Below are positions 22,403 to 34,920 of a stretch of 64,000 nucleotides of DNA, one piece after another. The notes under the pieces are model-generated. The model did no database searches. It was not told where the DNA came from and saw only the letters and a list, made by a program, of their open reading frames with translations. Within the stretch, counting starts at the first letter, position 1; every line of letters begins with the position of its first letter. A program made the position numbers and the translations under genes. The DNA comes from Prochilodus magdalenae (Eukaryota > Chordata > Actinopteri > Characiformes > Prochilodontidae), in contig JAMWET010001910.1 of the NCBI GenBank assembly GCA_024036415.1, positions 112,501 through 176,500 of the forward strand, read 5' to 3'.

Positions 22403-25400
22403 CTAAAAACATAGCACAGGAGGAAAGAGTGTAATAAATAAAAAGGATAAAGATGAGGGAATCTGGTGCATGAGTATCCAGAGTAGAGCAAAGACAGATT
22501 TTCCTGAACATAATCACACTACATAACGAAGATGACTAATTAACTGGAAAGGACTGAATCCTGTAGTTGATAGTGGTAATTAATATTTGATATCTGCAAG
22601 AACAGTATTATCATGTAAAAATAGATTTAAAAAATGGAATCATTAACCAATATCATGGATTTTAAGTGTTAAAATATTGTATTTATTGAATGACTAGACT
22701 GTAGCATGGATCTCTAATGTTGCTTTGATGTTTTTTACTCTCCCCACAGCCTTACTTTGGGCTGCATCCGGTCAGTGCCTGTAATAAACTGGGCGTGGCC
22801 ACGTCCCTCTCGAGCCATTCCTGTGATGAGGGCAGTGCTCACCCCTTCACCAATCCCAAACGAGAAGCACCTGTTGTGAGACAACAAATCACTCATTATA
22901 TGTGCATTATGTGCATAAGAACTTCATAAACCTTTCATAAATTATAGTCCCCTTTTACCATTAGGTCAAAGATCAGATCAGATAACTCCCAAATCCCACC
23001 CAAGATTCTCTACATCATTCAATCCTAGTTAAATATTGAACACGTTCTGATGATTCTACTGATGTTATCAAATATTTGTACTTGTAAAACTTCATAGTTA
23101 GAGTCACACTCTACAGGCTGACTAATACTTTGGTGAGGAGGCATGTAATCGTATCTGCATCAGGACATAGTGAAGGGGTTTCTGGGTCTCTGATAAGCCA
23201 TTATGTTCCCCCTTTAAAAATTATTACCTGTAGCAATCGAGTTGGTATGTGACTCAACACAAACCTGAACTGCACTACAGCTTGGGATCATTGTCAACAA
23301 GAGATATAATAAATATCTTCAGACATCACAAAAATGAAGCAGTGACAATGAATTCACATTTTGGATTCTGGCAGACACTTTTGTGTGTTGGTATGCAAAT
23401 GTCAAAAATGCCTGCATAGTTTCTCAGATTTCTAATTCTCAGATTATTTAGTTATCTAGTTACTCGGTCATCCAGTTAATCATTTGAAACAAGCAAACTA
23501 GATTTGAATGAGAGTTGAACAGCACATACCTGTGGGAATCAGCGTTGCTTCTCACAAGAGAAAGAACTTGTTTGGTGTTACACACCTCTCCATCAGTAAA
23601 CATGAACACCTGCAGAGAAGGATGGCATTTATCTTAATTAGAAACTGTAGCACTAAAAATTAGCCTTCATAATTTAGAACAATATTCATCACGTATTTGT
23701 GCAAAACTCCAACCCTTTGGAAGATTAGGTGTAGCTTTTCTTGGTGTTTTAAACTAGCAGTAATAGTTTAGGTCTATACCTACTACCTATAGTACAGGTC
23801 ATAGCATGTGCATGCACTTTGCTAGTCTATATGTCTGTTATTATTTTCCATATATTTACCAAAAAGTATACCCAGCAACCAAGCAAGCCTACAACAGCCT
23901 AGCATGTCTGGACTAACTTGTAGTTAGTAGCATCAAGGTTTGCAATACCCACAGTCAGTTCCCAGTGCAAGGGGCATGAATAAGTTTAGGCCACTGGGCT
24001 TTATTCATGAGTGATTTTTCAATAGCCCCGGATCTTCCTCTAAGATTATATGGGTCCGGGCAGTGCCGCCTACAGCCAGCAGAGGGCGGCAGCAGTGGCG
24101 CCGTCTCAAGGCGACTACAGCCTGAAACTCCAACCACCAAAATGCCCCGGGTTGATCACCCAACAAGGAAAGAAAAGAAAAGAAAAGAAAAAAAAAAGGG
24201 AAAAGAAGCACGACCCATGCTGCAACTGAAGAGGCAAGCTGGGCACGTAGAAAATAAATAAATAAATAAATAAGGAAGAAAAAGTGGGAGTCAAACTAAA
24301 CGAGAGAAAACTAAAGTGCAAACACTTAAAAATTTATATCAGCACAATCAAGTTCCCAGCTCTTTTTTAGCCTCATTAACCAAGCTTGTTGTCATGCAAC
24401 CCTCTGGCTTAGTACAGAGCCTAGCCTGTGGGGACTTCTTTCCCCAGGATCCTCAGGATACCCTGGGTGAGTATGTGACCTCCAGTATGCAGCAGGCAAC
24501 CCATCCCAGACCGGGCTCACTAGATTACAGATTGTTCTTACATTTTACAAATACATTTTAAGGCGTCAAGAAACGCCAGAAGGAGGACAGCAGGAGAAGC
24601 AGACAGACAAAAAGACAAAAATAGCACAATACAGAATCATTAGGTTTTTCCCTCTACCATATATACTAAGACCTGAAACAGGACAAACTGTAACGCTGTT
24701 TGAATTCTGGTCTCTGCCTAGGACCAAATTCCTCCCAGTGTACACGCATGGCTTGCTCATGCAGAGCATGTGGGGGCATGTTTCCTGGATCCAGTATACT
24801 AAAACTGAAATGGTATGATGGGTATGTAGATGCTTCAGTTGCTATCAGTTTAGAGAAAGCACTTTGTAATGAGACTGTGATGATCGCTAATTACGTAATA
24901 CTAATGCCTACTCTACATAATACAGATTGAAGTCCAAATTTTCTGAACAGCTACGTGATGTTACCTGTCTGGGGTGGTTGGGGATGCACTGCTGACTGTA
25001 GATGTGTTTCAGAGGCTGCAGAATCTCAGTGCCACCCATGTTAGCATGCATCTCCTTTACTCTTTCCACAGCCTGGTCCATCGTCTCCTGAGTGTATTCC
25101 CCACTCCTCCTGGAGACAGCACACACAGACACACACAAGTCCAGAGTTTTCTGAAAGTGTATTAATGAACTGAGACGACTGAACTGTGGTATAAATTCAC
25201 TCACGGGAAGAAGGAGTCATAGTGTGATCCAAAGCTGTAGATGTTGAAGTAGCAGCCCAGAGGAAGACTCTTCAGCAGCAGGAGCAGAGTCTCCTAAAGA
25301 TCATAAATGTTTGTTGTTCAACTTTTTTATAATTGTATTTTTAAATCTCAAAAAAGAAAGAATGCTGTCAGTGTTGAGCCTTACCCTGGCACTCTCGATG

Positions 25401-28400
25401 CGCTTCTGTGTTGTCCCTCTGTGCATATTACATCCCATACTGGCAGATCTGTCCATCACAAACACAAACTCACCACAGGATGATACACATGACCTTAGCG
25501 CCGCAGGGAACTCTGGATACAAACTTAGCATGACCACAGGGTCTCCCATGAGAGATCCTAAAGGGAGATACAATAAAATGACGTGTGGTGTAAGAAACGA
25601 GGCAGCTTAGTAACACTTCTACATAAACGGGCTACTACACACTACTTTCGTAGCATGCTTTACTTCTATCTTTCACAAACAAAATGTCTGATAATCACAA
25701 TGTTTCAAACTGGGCTGCACAGAATACATTGTTTCAGCACCGTCATTGCAAAGAGCCCATGCAAGTAAAGGACATAAAGTCAAACATGTCATGTTCAAGC
25801 TTTTACTGCTTTGTACAATAGGAAACATAATTGAATTTACTCTGATTTATCGCAAGCTAGGAAATTCAAAAGTATTCAAATGACAATCAAGTGTCATGTC
25901 TGATACCAAGCCACCTTTTGCGCATGGCTAAAATATGTTCATCAAACATTTAAACAAACTAAGGTGGAAAATGTACGTTAGATAAGCCAGACAGTAACTA
26001 ACGCTGCTTTGAAAAACATAGTGGTACAGGACCAACAGCGTAAACCACCATGAATAAACGACTATCAGAGGAGAGTATTTTACTGTTCTGTTTTATTTTT
26101 GTTGTATAATATGGGCTGGAATTCAAGAACGATATGTCTAGCATCCATTGTTTACAAAAACAAAATCAGCATCCAGGCGATTCTATCTCTGTGGTTGACG
26201 CCAAAATCTAACTCTAGGCATAAGATTTTTGAGCTTATGGTGGCAGTATTTTCTATAGTGGCTCCTTTAAAAACAATGGAGCATTCATTTTGCCTTTGTC
26301 CGTCTAGTGCATGAATGTGAAAGCAGTTTTAGCAACGCGGGGCTTTAGAATGGTTCAAGTTTTGATTGAAACTGTGTTTTGTTTACCTGGCTGTGCTGTG
26401 GGCTCTCCTGTCTCCACTATAGCAGTGGGCTGGTGGGGATTCTGATAATACAGAAACAGCTCCACATCTCTGTCAAACATATGACCTGCACACAGACTCA
26501 ACTACACACACACACACACGTTCAGAATTAGACAGGGTTACTAATATCAGACAGAGTAACACTGTGAAGTGTATATGTATATATGTATAAAATGACAAAC
26601 TGATTTTCAAAAAGGCAGTTTGACATGTTTGACACGTCTGTGTTTCAGAAAGCTTGAAGAAGAATCCTGAATTTGTGGCCTCTGTACATCAGGAAGTTAT
26701 TATTACGCACATCTATATTTAAATATGAGTAAGCTACATGAGCTACGCCATCTCCTCTGCTCTGATCTACATTCTCTCTGTGTAAAGACACTCATACCTT
26801 TGCGTTTGTGTGGTCTGCGTTGAGGAACGTCAGAGGCTCAAGAGGACATTTGGACTCCACTTTAGTGATGGGGTTGGGAGAGGCCACATGGGCAGTAAGA
26901 GAGAGAGAGTAGGGAATACCTGCTGGTGTTGATGTTACCTCTGACACAATACCACCACCTGTACCTGAGAGAAAACCACAGACAAAAACTTGTATTAGAA
27001 ATGAATGGTTAAGATTTACTTAAGCGAAAAATCAGTACACATTTGTTTTGTGTACCTATTATACTGAGGTCATATATTTAGATTGCGAAAACCTATTTAA
27101 TAAGAGGGCACATACCATGTGGCACGTCATACACCCACATACGCAGAAGAAATCATCAATCATGTTTTTGAGTATTCCTTTGTGTTTACTCTTTTGAACT
27201 CCCCTCTGGTTTTGTTTGCTCGTTATTCTTTCTCTCTGGTTCTCGACTCCTGCCTGTCTCCCTGTTTATGCTTCAGCCTCGCCCTTTCTGTTGACTCTGA
27301 TTGGCAATCTGTCTTATAAAAACCGTTTGACTGTTGGCTCTGTGCGTGTCAAACTATGTTTGTTGATTCTGAGACCCTGTAACACTTAATATACTGTACA
27401 GTATTACCAGTTAGAGTGGGATCCAAAGGTCTGGTGGAAATGCCTTTCTAATTTAAGTCTTTACTTTTTTATTGCAATGATATTATCAGCATAATAATTT
27501 TCAGAACTTTGCTATGTCCCTTTTTCCTCTTAATGACAGCATGCACTTAAGATGGCATGTACTCTATACGTTTTTGCAGTAACATGCAAATCCATCTGAA
27601 AGTCACCTGAATGTGCGTCTCAATGGTTGTGCAAAGGACCTAACACAGGAATTTTCACAGTCTGAACAGTGAGTAAGAAGTGGTGCAGAATCTTCATCAT
27701 TTCATCCTCCTCATTTAAAATCATAATGTTTTTATTGTTTTACATTTTTCAAGATTATTAAATGCTTTGTTGTTTATTTCCAGGTTCAAATGTTAAAACA
27801 CATATACTATTCCATTAACAGACTTGGGCTACATTTACCTCCACTTTAGTTTTTCTATCTATTTTAATCTTAATCTCGTTTTAATTCTACCTCCATAATT
27901 TTATTATATTCAACCTTTTTTTATTTGGAAATGCTGAATTTAGTCATTGTTGACATATCTATGAGAGCAACAAGCATTGTGGTATCCAATGTATATTATA
28001 CCTTTGGTGAAAACAGCCGGGTTTTGAACTCCCTAGGCTACAGTTAGGTCTGGGTCATAATTTCAGACTTGAACAGGCCAGGTGTTGTGTTGTTCAGGGT
28101 GGTGTGCTGGTTCATGATGGAAAGGTGCAGGGTGTGTCCTTCAGTGAGGTGAAGCGGGTTGGTACCTGAAGGTGAGTAGCGGGGGTTCAGCACTGCAGGC
28201 AGACAGAAGCGCAGGGCGTGGTCAGCCTGCACGGAAAGCTCGGTGACGTAGATGAAGGTGACAGCAGCACTTTGGCGTGGAGGCAGACTCCCCACACTCA
28301 GCCTGAACACATCAGCACTATCCTCACTCTCCTCCAACAGAAAGGCCTGATTTCCTGAAGCGATCGCATCGTCATACTCCTCCCGGGCCTGATACACAGA

Positions 28401-29556
28401 AAACACATCAGGTGTGTGAGAGTATGTGTACATAGAGATGAATTATTTCTACACATAATAGTCAAAGTAATTCCAGAGGCGTGTCAAACTGGAAACTCAA
28501 TTTAATTTACTTCTTAAACAAATGAGAAAACTAAAAAGCAAAACAAAGATGGCAGTGCCACTGGGCTCTAATGTTAGCTAGCTAACTTAGGTAATGTTAG
28601 AACCCACTGGCAAATACCCAAACTGGCTGTTTTGTGCAAACCTATGATATAGACTATGGGTTTTATAATATGTTTATTGCAATGAACCCATATTATAGGC
28701 TTTTCAATCAGACAAACTGAGGAAGTGAAGATTGAGGAAGTGAGAAGGCAGAGCTAAGGCCAGCTATATTCTCTTAAACTGGACAGAACATGAAACCAAC
28801 TCACAACTTATGTATGTGTTTGTTGTATCAGGGCTCTAAAGCAGTCAGGCTAAGCTGTATATGAACAGGGCTGGTCTGGTGGCTCTGTTCCTCTTTCTCA
28901 CCTTCTCTCTCTCCTGCACCTTCGCCACTATCTCCTGGTCTGCAATCTTGGCACTGAAGTGGCAGAGAGCAGCTTCTGCAGGCATGGGGAGGACGAACAC
29001 GGCCTCCAAGGGGTTCTCTTCTTCGTTTACATAGTGCAGAGTGGAGCTCACTGTGGCTACATGCCCCTTCACCTGCAGATCCACCTCTATGCTCTTCAGA
29101 GGAACTGAGCAGGAAACACAAACCGGGGCTTAGTTAGCTGATTCAGACTCCCCCTCCCCCTTTTTTTTTCAAGGCACACTTTTATAATATTGTAGTAAAA
29201 AAGTGTGTGGTACAGCTAGCATACAGTCTGTCTGTGCTACCTTGCTGACTACCTTTATGCCCTCTCGGGTTTGGCCCAACACTGTCAGGTAAAAGGAAAA
29301 CTGTGCACAGTCAATCCTTTTTTTTTTTCTTCTTCTTCTTTTTTTTTTTGCTGAACTAACTTCTTCAATGCGCTTTAAATGATCAATTAAAATGATGCAG
29401 CAGCTGAAACATTAAGATGATGGTACTCTTCACAAACAAATTCATCTTTGTCTCAACTTTAACGTGTATTCTTTTAAAGAGGAAAGGGAAAAGCAGAAAG
29501 AAGGGGTTTCTTTTACCGGGTTTATTTTTTGGTGTCAGTAAGCCGCAGTTCACCAT
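17997..29556 (-). CDS. vwa5a: vwa5a-like gene, copy 2 (complete)
   Basis: Complete VIT plus VWA gene of the VWA5A family, 735 residues (the human protein is somewhat longer). Coding exons, 5' to 3': 29517-29556, 28902-29104, 28166-28388, 26798-26964, 26387-26501, 25385-25557, 25205-25293, 24965-25109, 23530-23609, 22756-22870, 22244-22402, 21816-21922, 20676-20908, 18526-18680, 18270-18393, 17997-18076. All introns are GT-AG and all phases agree. The start MVNCGLLTPKNKPVPLKS matches the family start closely. MIDAS is DRSASM at residues 285-290. The protein ends CQVNEEDLGI before TGA. The family was described as a candidate tumour suppressor in mammals; its molecular activity is not settled. 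It lies head to tail with copy 1 and has its own TATA box, so the two are probably transcribed separately. Confidence 0.95.
19560..20675. repeat. 420-490 bp tandem repeat, three units
   Basis: Three diverged units follow one another in the intron between copy 2 exons 20676-20908 and 18526-18680. Anchors recur at 19620, 20107 and 20527 (gctaaatgtgg), then at 19744, 20234 and 20640 (taccatatttacttac). The last unit runs into the splice donor of exon 20676-20908. Confidence 0.85.
22756..25557 (-). CDS. vwa5a: vwa5a copy 2 VWA-domain exons
   Basis: Exons 25385-25557, 25205-25293, 24965-25109, 23530-23609 and 22756-22870 encode the VWA fold, residues about 250-450. Metal-site residues are complete: VMDRSASM, GGTEIL and MFTDGE. 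The first of these exons is one codon shorter than in copy 1 (173 versus 176 nt), in the loop just after the MIDAS motif. Confidence 0.93.
24076..24090 (+). promoter_or_regulatory. CTCF-like motif
   Basis: ccagcagagggcggc fits the core CTCF consensus CCASYAGRKGGCRS at every position. It sits in the intron between copy 2 exons 23530-23609 and 24965-25109, within a short GC-rich island. A motif match alone does not prove binding. Confidence 0.5.
28166..29556 (-). CDS. vwa5a: vwa5a copy 2 VIT-domain exons
   Basis: Exons 29517-29556, 28902-29104 and 28166-28388 encode residues 1-155. The conserved GLLT...PVPLKSIEVD start and LNPRYSPSG end of the VIT domain are visible. Exon lengths are identical to those of copy 1 (40, 203 and 223 nt). 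Confidence 0.93.
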
Positions 29557-29697
29557 CTTGTCCTGTTACAGAGAGAAATGTTGGCGTGACCTGAATTCTT
29601 GCAACAACCACAGTTTATCAGAGCGAGCTGGACTTCATCACCCCGTACCGGAGAATCAGACTGTGTAGTGAAGTATGAAGGGATAATCAGTCCTTAC

Positions 29698-29775
29698 TGT
29701 CAGTCTGTAACCTCAGCAGGTAGGTTTAGGTCTGTGGAGAGACTGGAGCGCTGGTGAAGTCGGATCCCGAGTCGA
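29698..29775 (-). other. vwa5a: 5' noncoding exon, vwa5a copy 2
   Basis: Inferred from the TATA box at 29802-29809 and a GTAAGGA donor whose exon side ends at 29698. It would splice to the acceptor ctgttacag reversed at 29563-29564, six bases before the ATG at 29556. The start is estimated from the TATA spacing. Confidence 0.5.
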
Positions 29776-29801
29776 AGTGAAAGTAAAAGTAGACGACCCT
29801 C

Positions 29802-29809
29802 TTTATAAA
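29802..29809 (-). promoter_or_regulatory. TATA box, vwa5a copy 2
   Basis: The minus strand reads GTTTATAAAG here, about 250 bp upstream of the start codon. Copy 1 has a TATA box in the corresponding place, so the promoter type was kept after duplication. Confidence 0.65.
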
Positions 29810-30128
29810 CGCCCCTGTAACAGCTGCAGTGGAGGTAAATAAAGGTGTGTGAGGGAGAACCCAGCTTCTCAGCTCTAATACTCCCCAGCACAGGGATTCA
29901 GCAGCTCACTGGCAGAGTGGGTTAATAATAATAATAATAACAATAGCATAAAATACAGCCCACCCTGGGACAAACTGCTTTAGCTGGCCACCCCGCATGT
30001 TAATGCTTGTTGATCAGCAAGCATCCACATTACAACGCGTACGCTTGTCTTGCTGGTGACCACGTGTGCTGGTTTTCCGAGCTTGTGATTGTAGCTAAAG
30101 GGGTTATATCCTAGTCTGATCTGCAGTC

Positions 30129-30148
30129 TAAGGGTTAGGGTTAGGGTT
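30129..30148 (+). repeat. Short telomere-like repeat
   Basis: Three consecutive ttaggg-type units (taagggttagggttagggtt). This is too short to be a real interstitial telomere block. Confidence 0.7.
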
Positions 30149-30867
30149 CTTCCTGTAAGGATTTCATGTCGACTCTATAAAGCTAGTGTCATGCCCTCGG
30201 GTCTCCCTGACAACGCCGATCCTCCGGACAATTCCCAGAGTGCACTACCCGATGACGTCAGACGCACATGTCCCCAGTCTCCCAATCTCTGAAAGTTTTT
30301 AGATGGTACCTAGAGAACCAAATAGTTCTGGAGGCTGTTGCAGTGCAATGTGTAGTGTGTTGGGAGCCTCAGTCTCCATGTGGGTTACACATGAGCGACC
30401 TCTAGTGACTCTACAAAACACAGCCCCAGGAAAACATCTGTGCTGAATGTACAAAGTACATACAACATGAATGAATGTTCACTACTGTGTAGAAATATAA
30501 GAGGAGATGGCGGTGAACCCTTATTGCTAATAATGTCTGCAGAATCCACAACATAAATCTGAATGTGTCTATAATGTGGTGACTGACTAGCAGAATGCAC
30601 GACAGTCATATTGATGGAGATGAGTTGTGTGTTTTGGGCCAATACATTGTAAAAGGTGCTACTGCTTAACAGTGTGAAAACCACAGCACTAAAAGAAAAT
30701 TCCTGGACACTGGTATACTGCTCAGGGTTCTGACTTGTACAATCAGAGATCCTTTAAATGCAGCCTTTAACTTCTAAACCTCCAGGAGTCTATATCCGAT
30801 GCGACATTTGTTTCTTACTTGCATAACATTTGTTTAATAGTGACTCAAACCAAGCTTAAGTCTGAAA

Positions 30868-31099
30868 TCCTGTATATCCTATGTATTTCATTTTTACTTT
30901 TATGCATCATTTGCACACAGCAGTTGCCCTTTACATTGGATGACAGTTCCACGATGAATGGTGAAACAGAAATGGCCCAAAATGGATTGAAAAAAAAAAG
31001 TTCCATTGACTCACAATTGAATTCATTTGGGTTTTTGCCTTCACCTGTAAAGTCGACATTTTGTATATACTTGTTTTCCCCAGGACGGTGGCAATATCC
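30868..31099 (+). mobile_element. MITE copy, unclassified family
   Basis: Matches, in reverse orientation, the MITE at 31671-31930. Shared segments are tttatgcatcatttg, gatgaatgg...aaatggccc, and cctgtaaagtcgacattttg near the right end. The terminal repeats are worn. Confidence 0.65.
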
Positions 31100-31670
31100 T
31101 TTTGAAACAGTTTTGCACATTATGGGTTTTTAAAGGGTGAACAATTAGGTATCTGCCTAATACATGTGGTGTTAATTCTAATATAGCTTTCATATATATG
31201 TGTAAAGCCCATCAAAACAGCCCATGAAAACCCCCCCTGAAAACTCTTAAAGATGTGTCTATACACATTCTCTAAACACAATCTAATTAACTGGAACATA
31301 GGATTATCCAGTGTTTTCATGCCATGCATCACTATGAATACATAAAGTATAGGTTAGCTGTTAGATTATCTGTTTTTATCCTTGTTTTCAAATCTACATC
31401 GCTGAGGACATTCAGCAGGTGTATGGGCTGTTCAGGGCAGAAGCTCAGAATGTAAAAACCCAGAGAGTGCTATCTCTGAAGTGACAAATATTTTGGTGAA
31501 TGGAAATTCAGTTTTCCTCTTTAACACTTTAAGACAAGCTTCTGAAGGATCCCTATAGAGAGACTGCAGACTCTGAGCAGACAGTACAGCACTTCTATTT
31601 TCAACCAGCCATGAAGGCTCTTTGGATGAACTGACCACCATGTGGCCAAACGGAATTCAAAGTAAGACTT

Positions 31671-31930
31671 TATATCGTCGCTGTCCAAAGAAAAACAAGT
31701 ATCTCCAAAATGGCAACTTTACAGGAGAGGCCAAAAACCTCATTCGATTTTAATGTAAGTCAATGGAACCAGATATCCCTCCGAGCACTCCGGGGCCATT
31801 TCAGTTGGTCCGTTCATCATGCAAATCTCACAGTGTGTAAATGGCAGCGGCTGTTTTCAAATGATGCATAAATGTCAAAATGGACAAAAAATGGAGATAC
31901 ATGTTTTTCGTTGGACAGCAACGATATGCT
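31671..31930 (-). mobile_element. MITE copy with 38-bp inverted ends
   Basis: Left end tcgctgtccaaagaaaaaca and right end, reversed, tgctgtccaacgaaaaacat pair over about 38 bp (with gtatctcca just inside), flanked by tat/ata. The inside has no coding frame. At about 255 bp with long inverted ends it is a non-autonomous DNA transposon. It has three relatives in this window. Confidence 0.8.
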
Positions 31931-33896
31931 TGATATTGATATTATATTATTACAGTCTCTGTGATACTGTTTTCACAAACACACAAAGAAATGCTTTCAG
32001 AATTATTTAATTTAATCATAATATCTGCATGCATTCATATTATAAGATCAGTACACTTCCATGATAAGACCACAAATAATTAAAATGGTAATGAAAAAAG
32101 AGACAAAACAAAAGGATAGTGTCAATACCAGTGAGAATTGATCAAGTAAGCTAATTCATACTTTAGTGCACGCTGGGCTTTAGGCTACAGAGATGATGAA
32201 AATGGATAAAAAAAGAGAGATAGAAAACAGGGATTTTTTTGTTTGTTTGTTTGTCATTGTTCTTATTATCAGAATAATGAAATACCAAAGATTACAAAGA
32301 GAAAAAAAGGTTTTCCATAAATGAGGTTATGTCCATTATACAAACTCACAAATCCAGAGTAATTATAATTAATGAACAGAAGAAATGTATAAAAAGAAAG
32401 AGTGAGTGATGTAATGAACATTGATTACTATAGACTCTATGGTAAAATACACTTAAATCACACTGCACTCCTCCCAGAGTATTAAAAAGCAGTTCTCTGA
32501 ATACAAGAAGCCATTAGAAACAGAATATTATTTACAGTGCATAGTGTGGAGCTGCCCACTGCATCTTCTAGAAAGAGCCACTAGGCAATGCAGGCTGCTG
32601 CCACTTATTACAACAGGAGAGAAAAAAAAAACAATGCTCTCCACTTCTCTCACACTTCATTTCACCCACTTTCACTTTTAGATCTCTCTCTTTATTCCTT
32701 GGTTTAGCTGAAAATGAGTAAGATTTATTTCTCTGTTGGTAATCTGATGGTACAGAACCTGGATCAACAGATTGAACCCAAATACATAAAAAACCTATAG
32801 TTTGAATTCACTGTGGTCGTCCAACAAACATAAAATCATCATCATAAAAAAACATCACTATCAAACTTATTGCATGCCTCTCCATCCACAGTGTCTTATG
32901 GCTTATTTTATTGCTTTTCAGTATTGCATACATATCTTAACCTGTATTAATCATGTTATTTGTACATTAATGCAGACAGTATACATGTAACAATAATACA
33001 AACTTGACAGGAAAGTACCATGATCTAGATAAAAATTGTGCTGCATTGCAGAAACGTTTCTATGTGTACTACATAAATGATTTTCCCCTGGAAAACACGG
33101 GACTAATGAGACATATGAAAAGTGAAAGTGAATCAGTGTTTAAAAATAAGGGATGATATGATTATGACGGGTATTCATAATTCATAGACCTGTAAAAATA
33201 TAATAAAGACGATCTATATACATTTAAATGGAGAAATATAATCTGTTAGGGCACAAAGTTGCAATGAAATGCTATTGTGAACGACAGTTGCACAGGTGAC
33301 ATGTACAAAGAAATAACTGTCATTAAAGCGTTTTTAATATGGCGTTATAATCCAGTGTCTGAGACTGTCAGTGTAAGACTCTGAGTGTGACTACCAGTTC
33401 TTCCAGTGTATCCCTGCAATGAGTTCCAGTTCCTTAAATCCAGTGATTCTCACTCAGGATCCAGTGTTTTTTTTGGAGATGCTATGATACTATGGCTTCA
33501 GTGACTCAGACCTACCTTAATAATATTAATTACAATAAAAACAACACAAAATGCTTTTAATAACTCTTTTGCATTGCAAGTCAGGTCACTAGAAGACTGT
33601 TTCCAGTTTAAAGTTCAGTTAAGCTCGTCTTTTTACTGAACGTGTAAGTGGGCAGGTGAGTCTGGCAGTGTTCCAGTGCAGAGACAGACAGAAATATCCC
33701 ACCCAGTCACACCCAGTGTGTACCTACTGGGCATTAGAAACAATTTACAAAAGCATGCTTGTGAGCAACGAGGGCAATTGCATTCTGAATAAGCGATAAA
33801 GCATGCTTCGAAACAGTAACTGAAGTGACCCCACAACAAAAAAATATGTCATCCTGTAATGTATTTTTACCCAGTATTTAAATCTGAGACCACCTT

Positions 33897-33927
33897 CATT
33901 TCTTTCATTTCTTTCATTTCTTTCATA
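33897..33927. repeat. Short (CATTT CTTT) tandem repeat
   Basis: Three units of atttctttc in tandem. Confidence 0.8.
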
Positions 33928-34078
33928 CAGTCAGAACAACTGTTACCAACTCGTACCATTATTATATTTATTTATGTGTATTCATTTATTTTATTTTTCT
34001 TAAATATTTTTCTTAGGAATATTTCTGAGGATATTAGATCTACACAAGGACAGAGTCAATGGAGTATATATATATATA

Positions 34079-34607
34079 GGGGTTGGACAATGAAACTGAA
34101 ACACCTGTCATTTTAGTGTGGGAGGTCTCATGGCTAAATTAGACCAGCCTGGTGGCCGGTCTTCATTAATTGCACATTGCACCAGTAAGAGCAGAGTGTG
34201 AAGGTTCAGTTAGCAGGTAAGAGCACAGTTCTGCTCAAAATACTGCAATGCACACAACATTATGGGTGACATACCAGAGTTCAAAAGAGGACACACTGTT
34301 GGTGCACGTCTTGCTGGCGCATCTGTGACCAAGACAGCAAATCTTTGTGATGTATCAAGAGCCACGCTATCCAGGGTAATGTCAGCATACCACCAAGAAG
34401 GATGAACCTCCACCAGCATCACGTAGTGACCTGGCCACTATCCTGCAAGAAGAATGGCTTAAACTCCCTCTGACCACTGTGCAGGACGCAGTATATGTCA
34501 TTCCCAAGACGAACTGACCCTGTATTGGCCGCAAAAGGAGGCCCTACACCATACTAATAAATGATTGTGGTCTAAAACCAGGTGTTTCAGTTTCATTGTC
34601 CAACGTC

Positions 34608-34609
<2 letters not shown>
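34079..34609 (+). mobile_element. Internally deleted Tc1-like element
   Basis: About 530 bp between inverted ends ttggacaatgaaactgaaac (left) and its reverse at 34580-34604, with TA on both sides inside a TA microsatellite. On the plus strand the remnants of a transposase can be read: an N-terminal piece containing EFKRGHTVGARLAGASVTKT and, after a deletion, a C-terminal piece containing DLATILQEEWLKLP. Most of the catalytic domain is gone, so it is not autonomous. Confidence 0.85.
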
Positions 34610-34639
<30 letters not shown>

Positions 34640-34914
34640 ACTGTAACACTAAGACCAAAACTGTCATCATAGGATAAATTGGAGATGTCCAATTTTATTT
34701 GCAAAGACTGGAGCTTATATGAAAAATCCACTCATGTTAGACTCTCTGTCCATCTTTACACTGCTATGCTATGGCTCTGAAATAATGTGTCTCTGTCAAC
34801 AAGCCAATACTGAGAAAACATCAGGTCCAGACCTCAACATCACTAAATCTGAAAGGGATTAGCTGGATCATGAGAAACAGAAAACATAACCTAATTTTTA
34901 GACTGAACTTTGAA

Positions 34915-34920
34915 TTTATT
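34915..34920 (-). terminator. Candidate polyadenylation signal for myrf
   Basis: The minus strand reads AATAAA about 720 bp past the myrf stop codon. Others occur further on. The site actually used cannot be told from the sequence. Confidence 0.3.

Noticed and set aside
30129..30148. Interstitial telomere or chromosome fusion scar
   Set aside because: Only three ttaggg units; runs this short occur by chance in large genomes.
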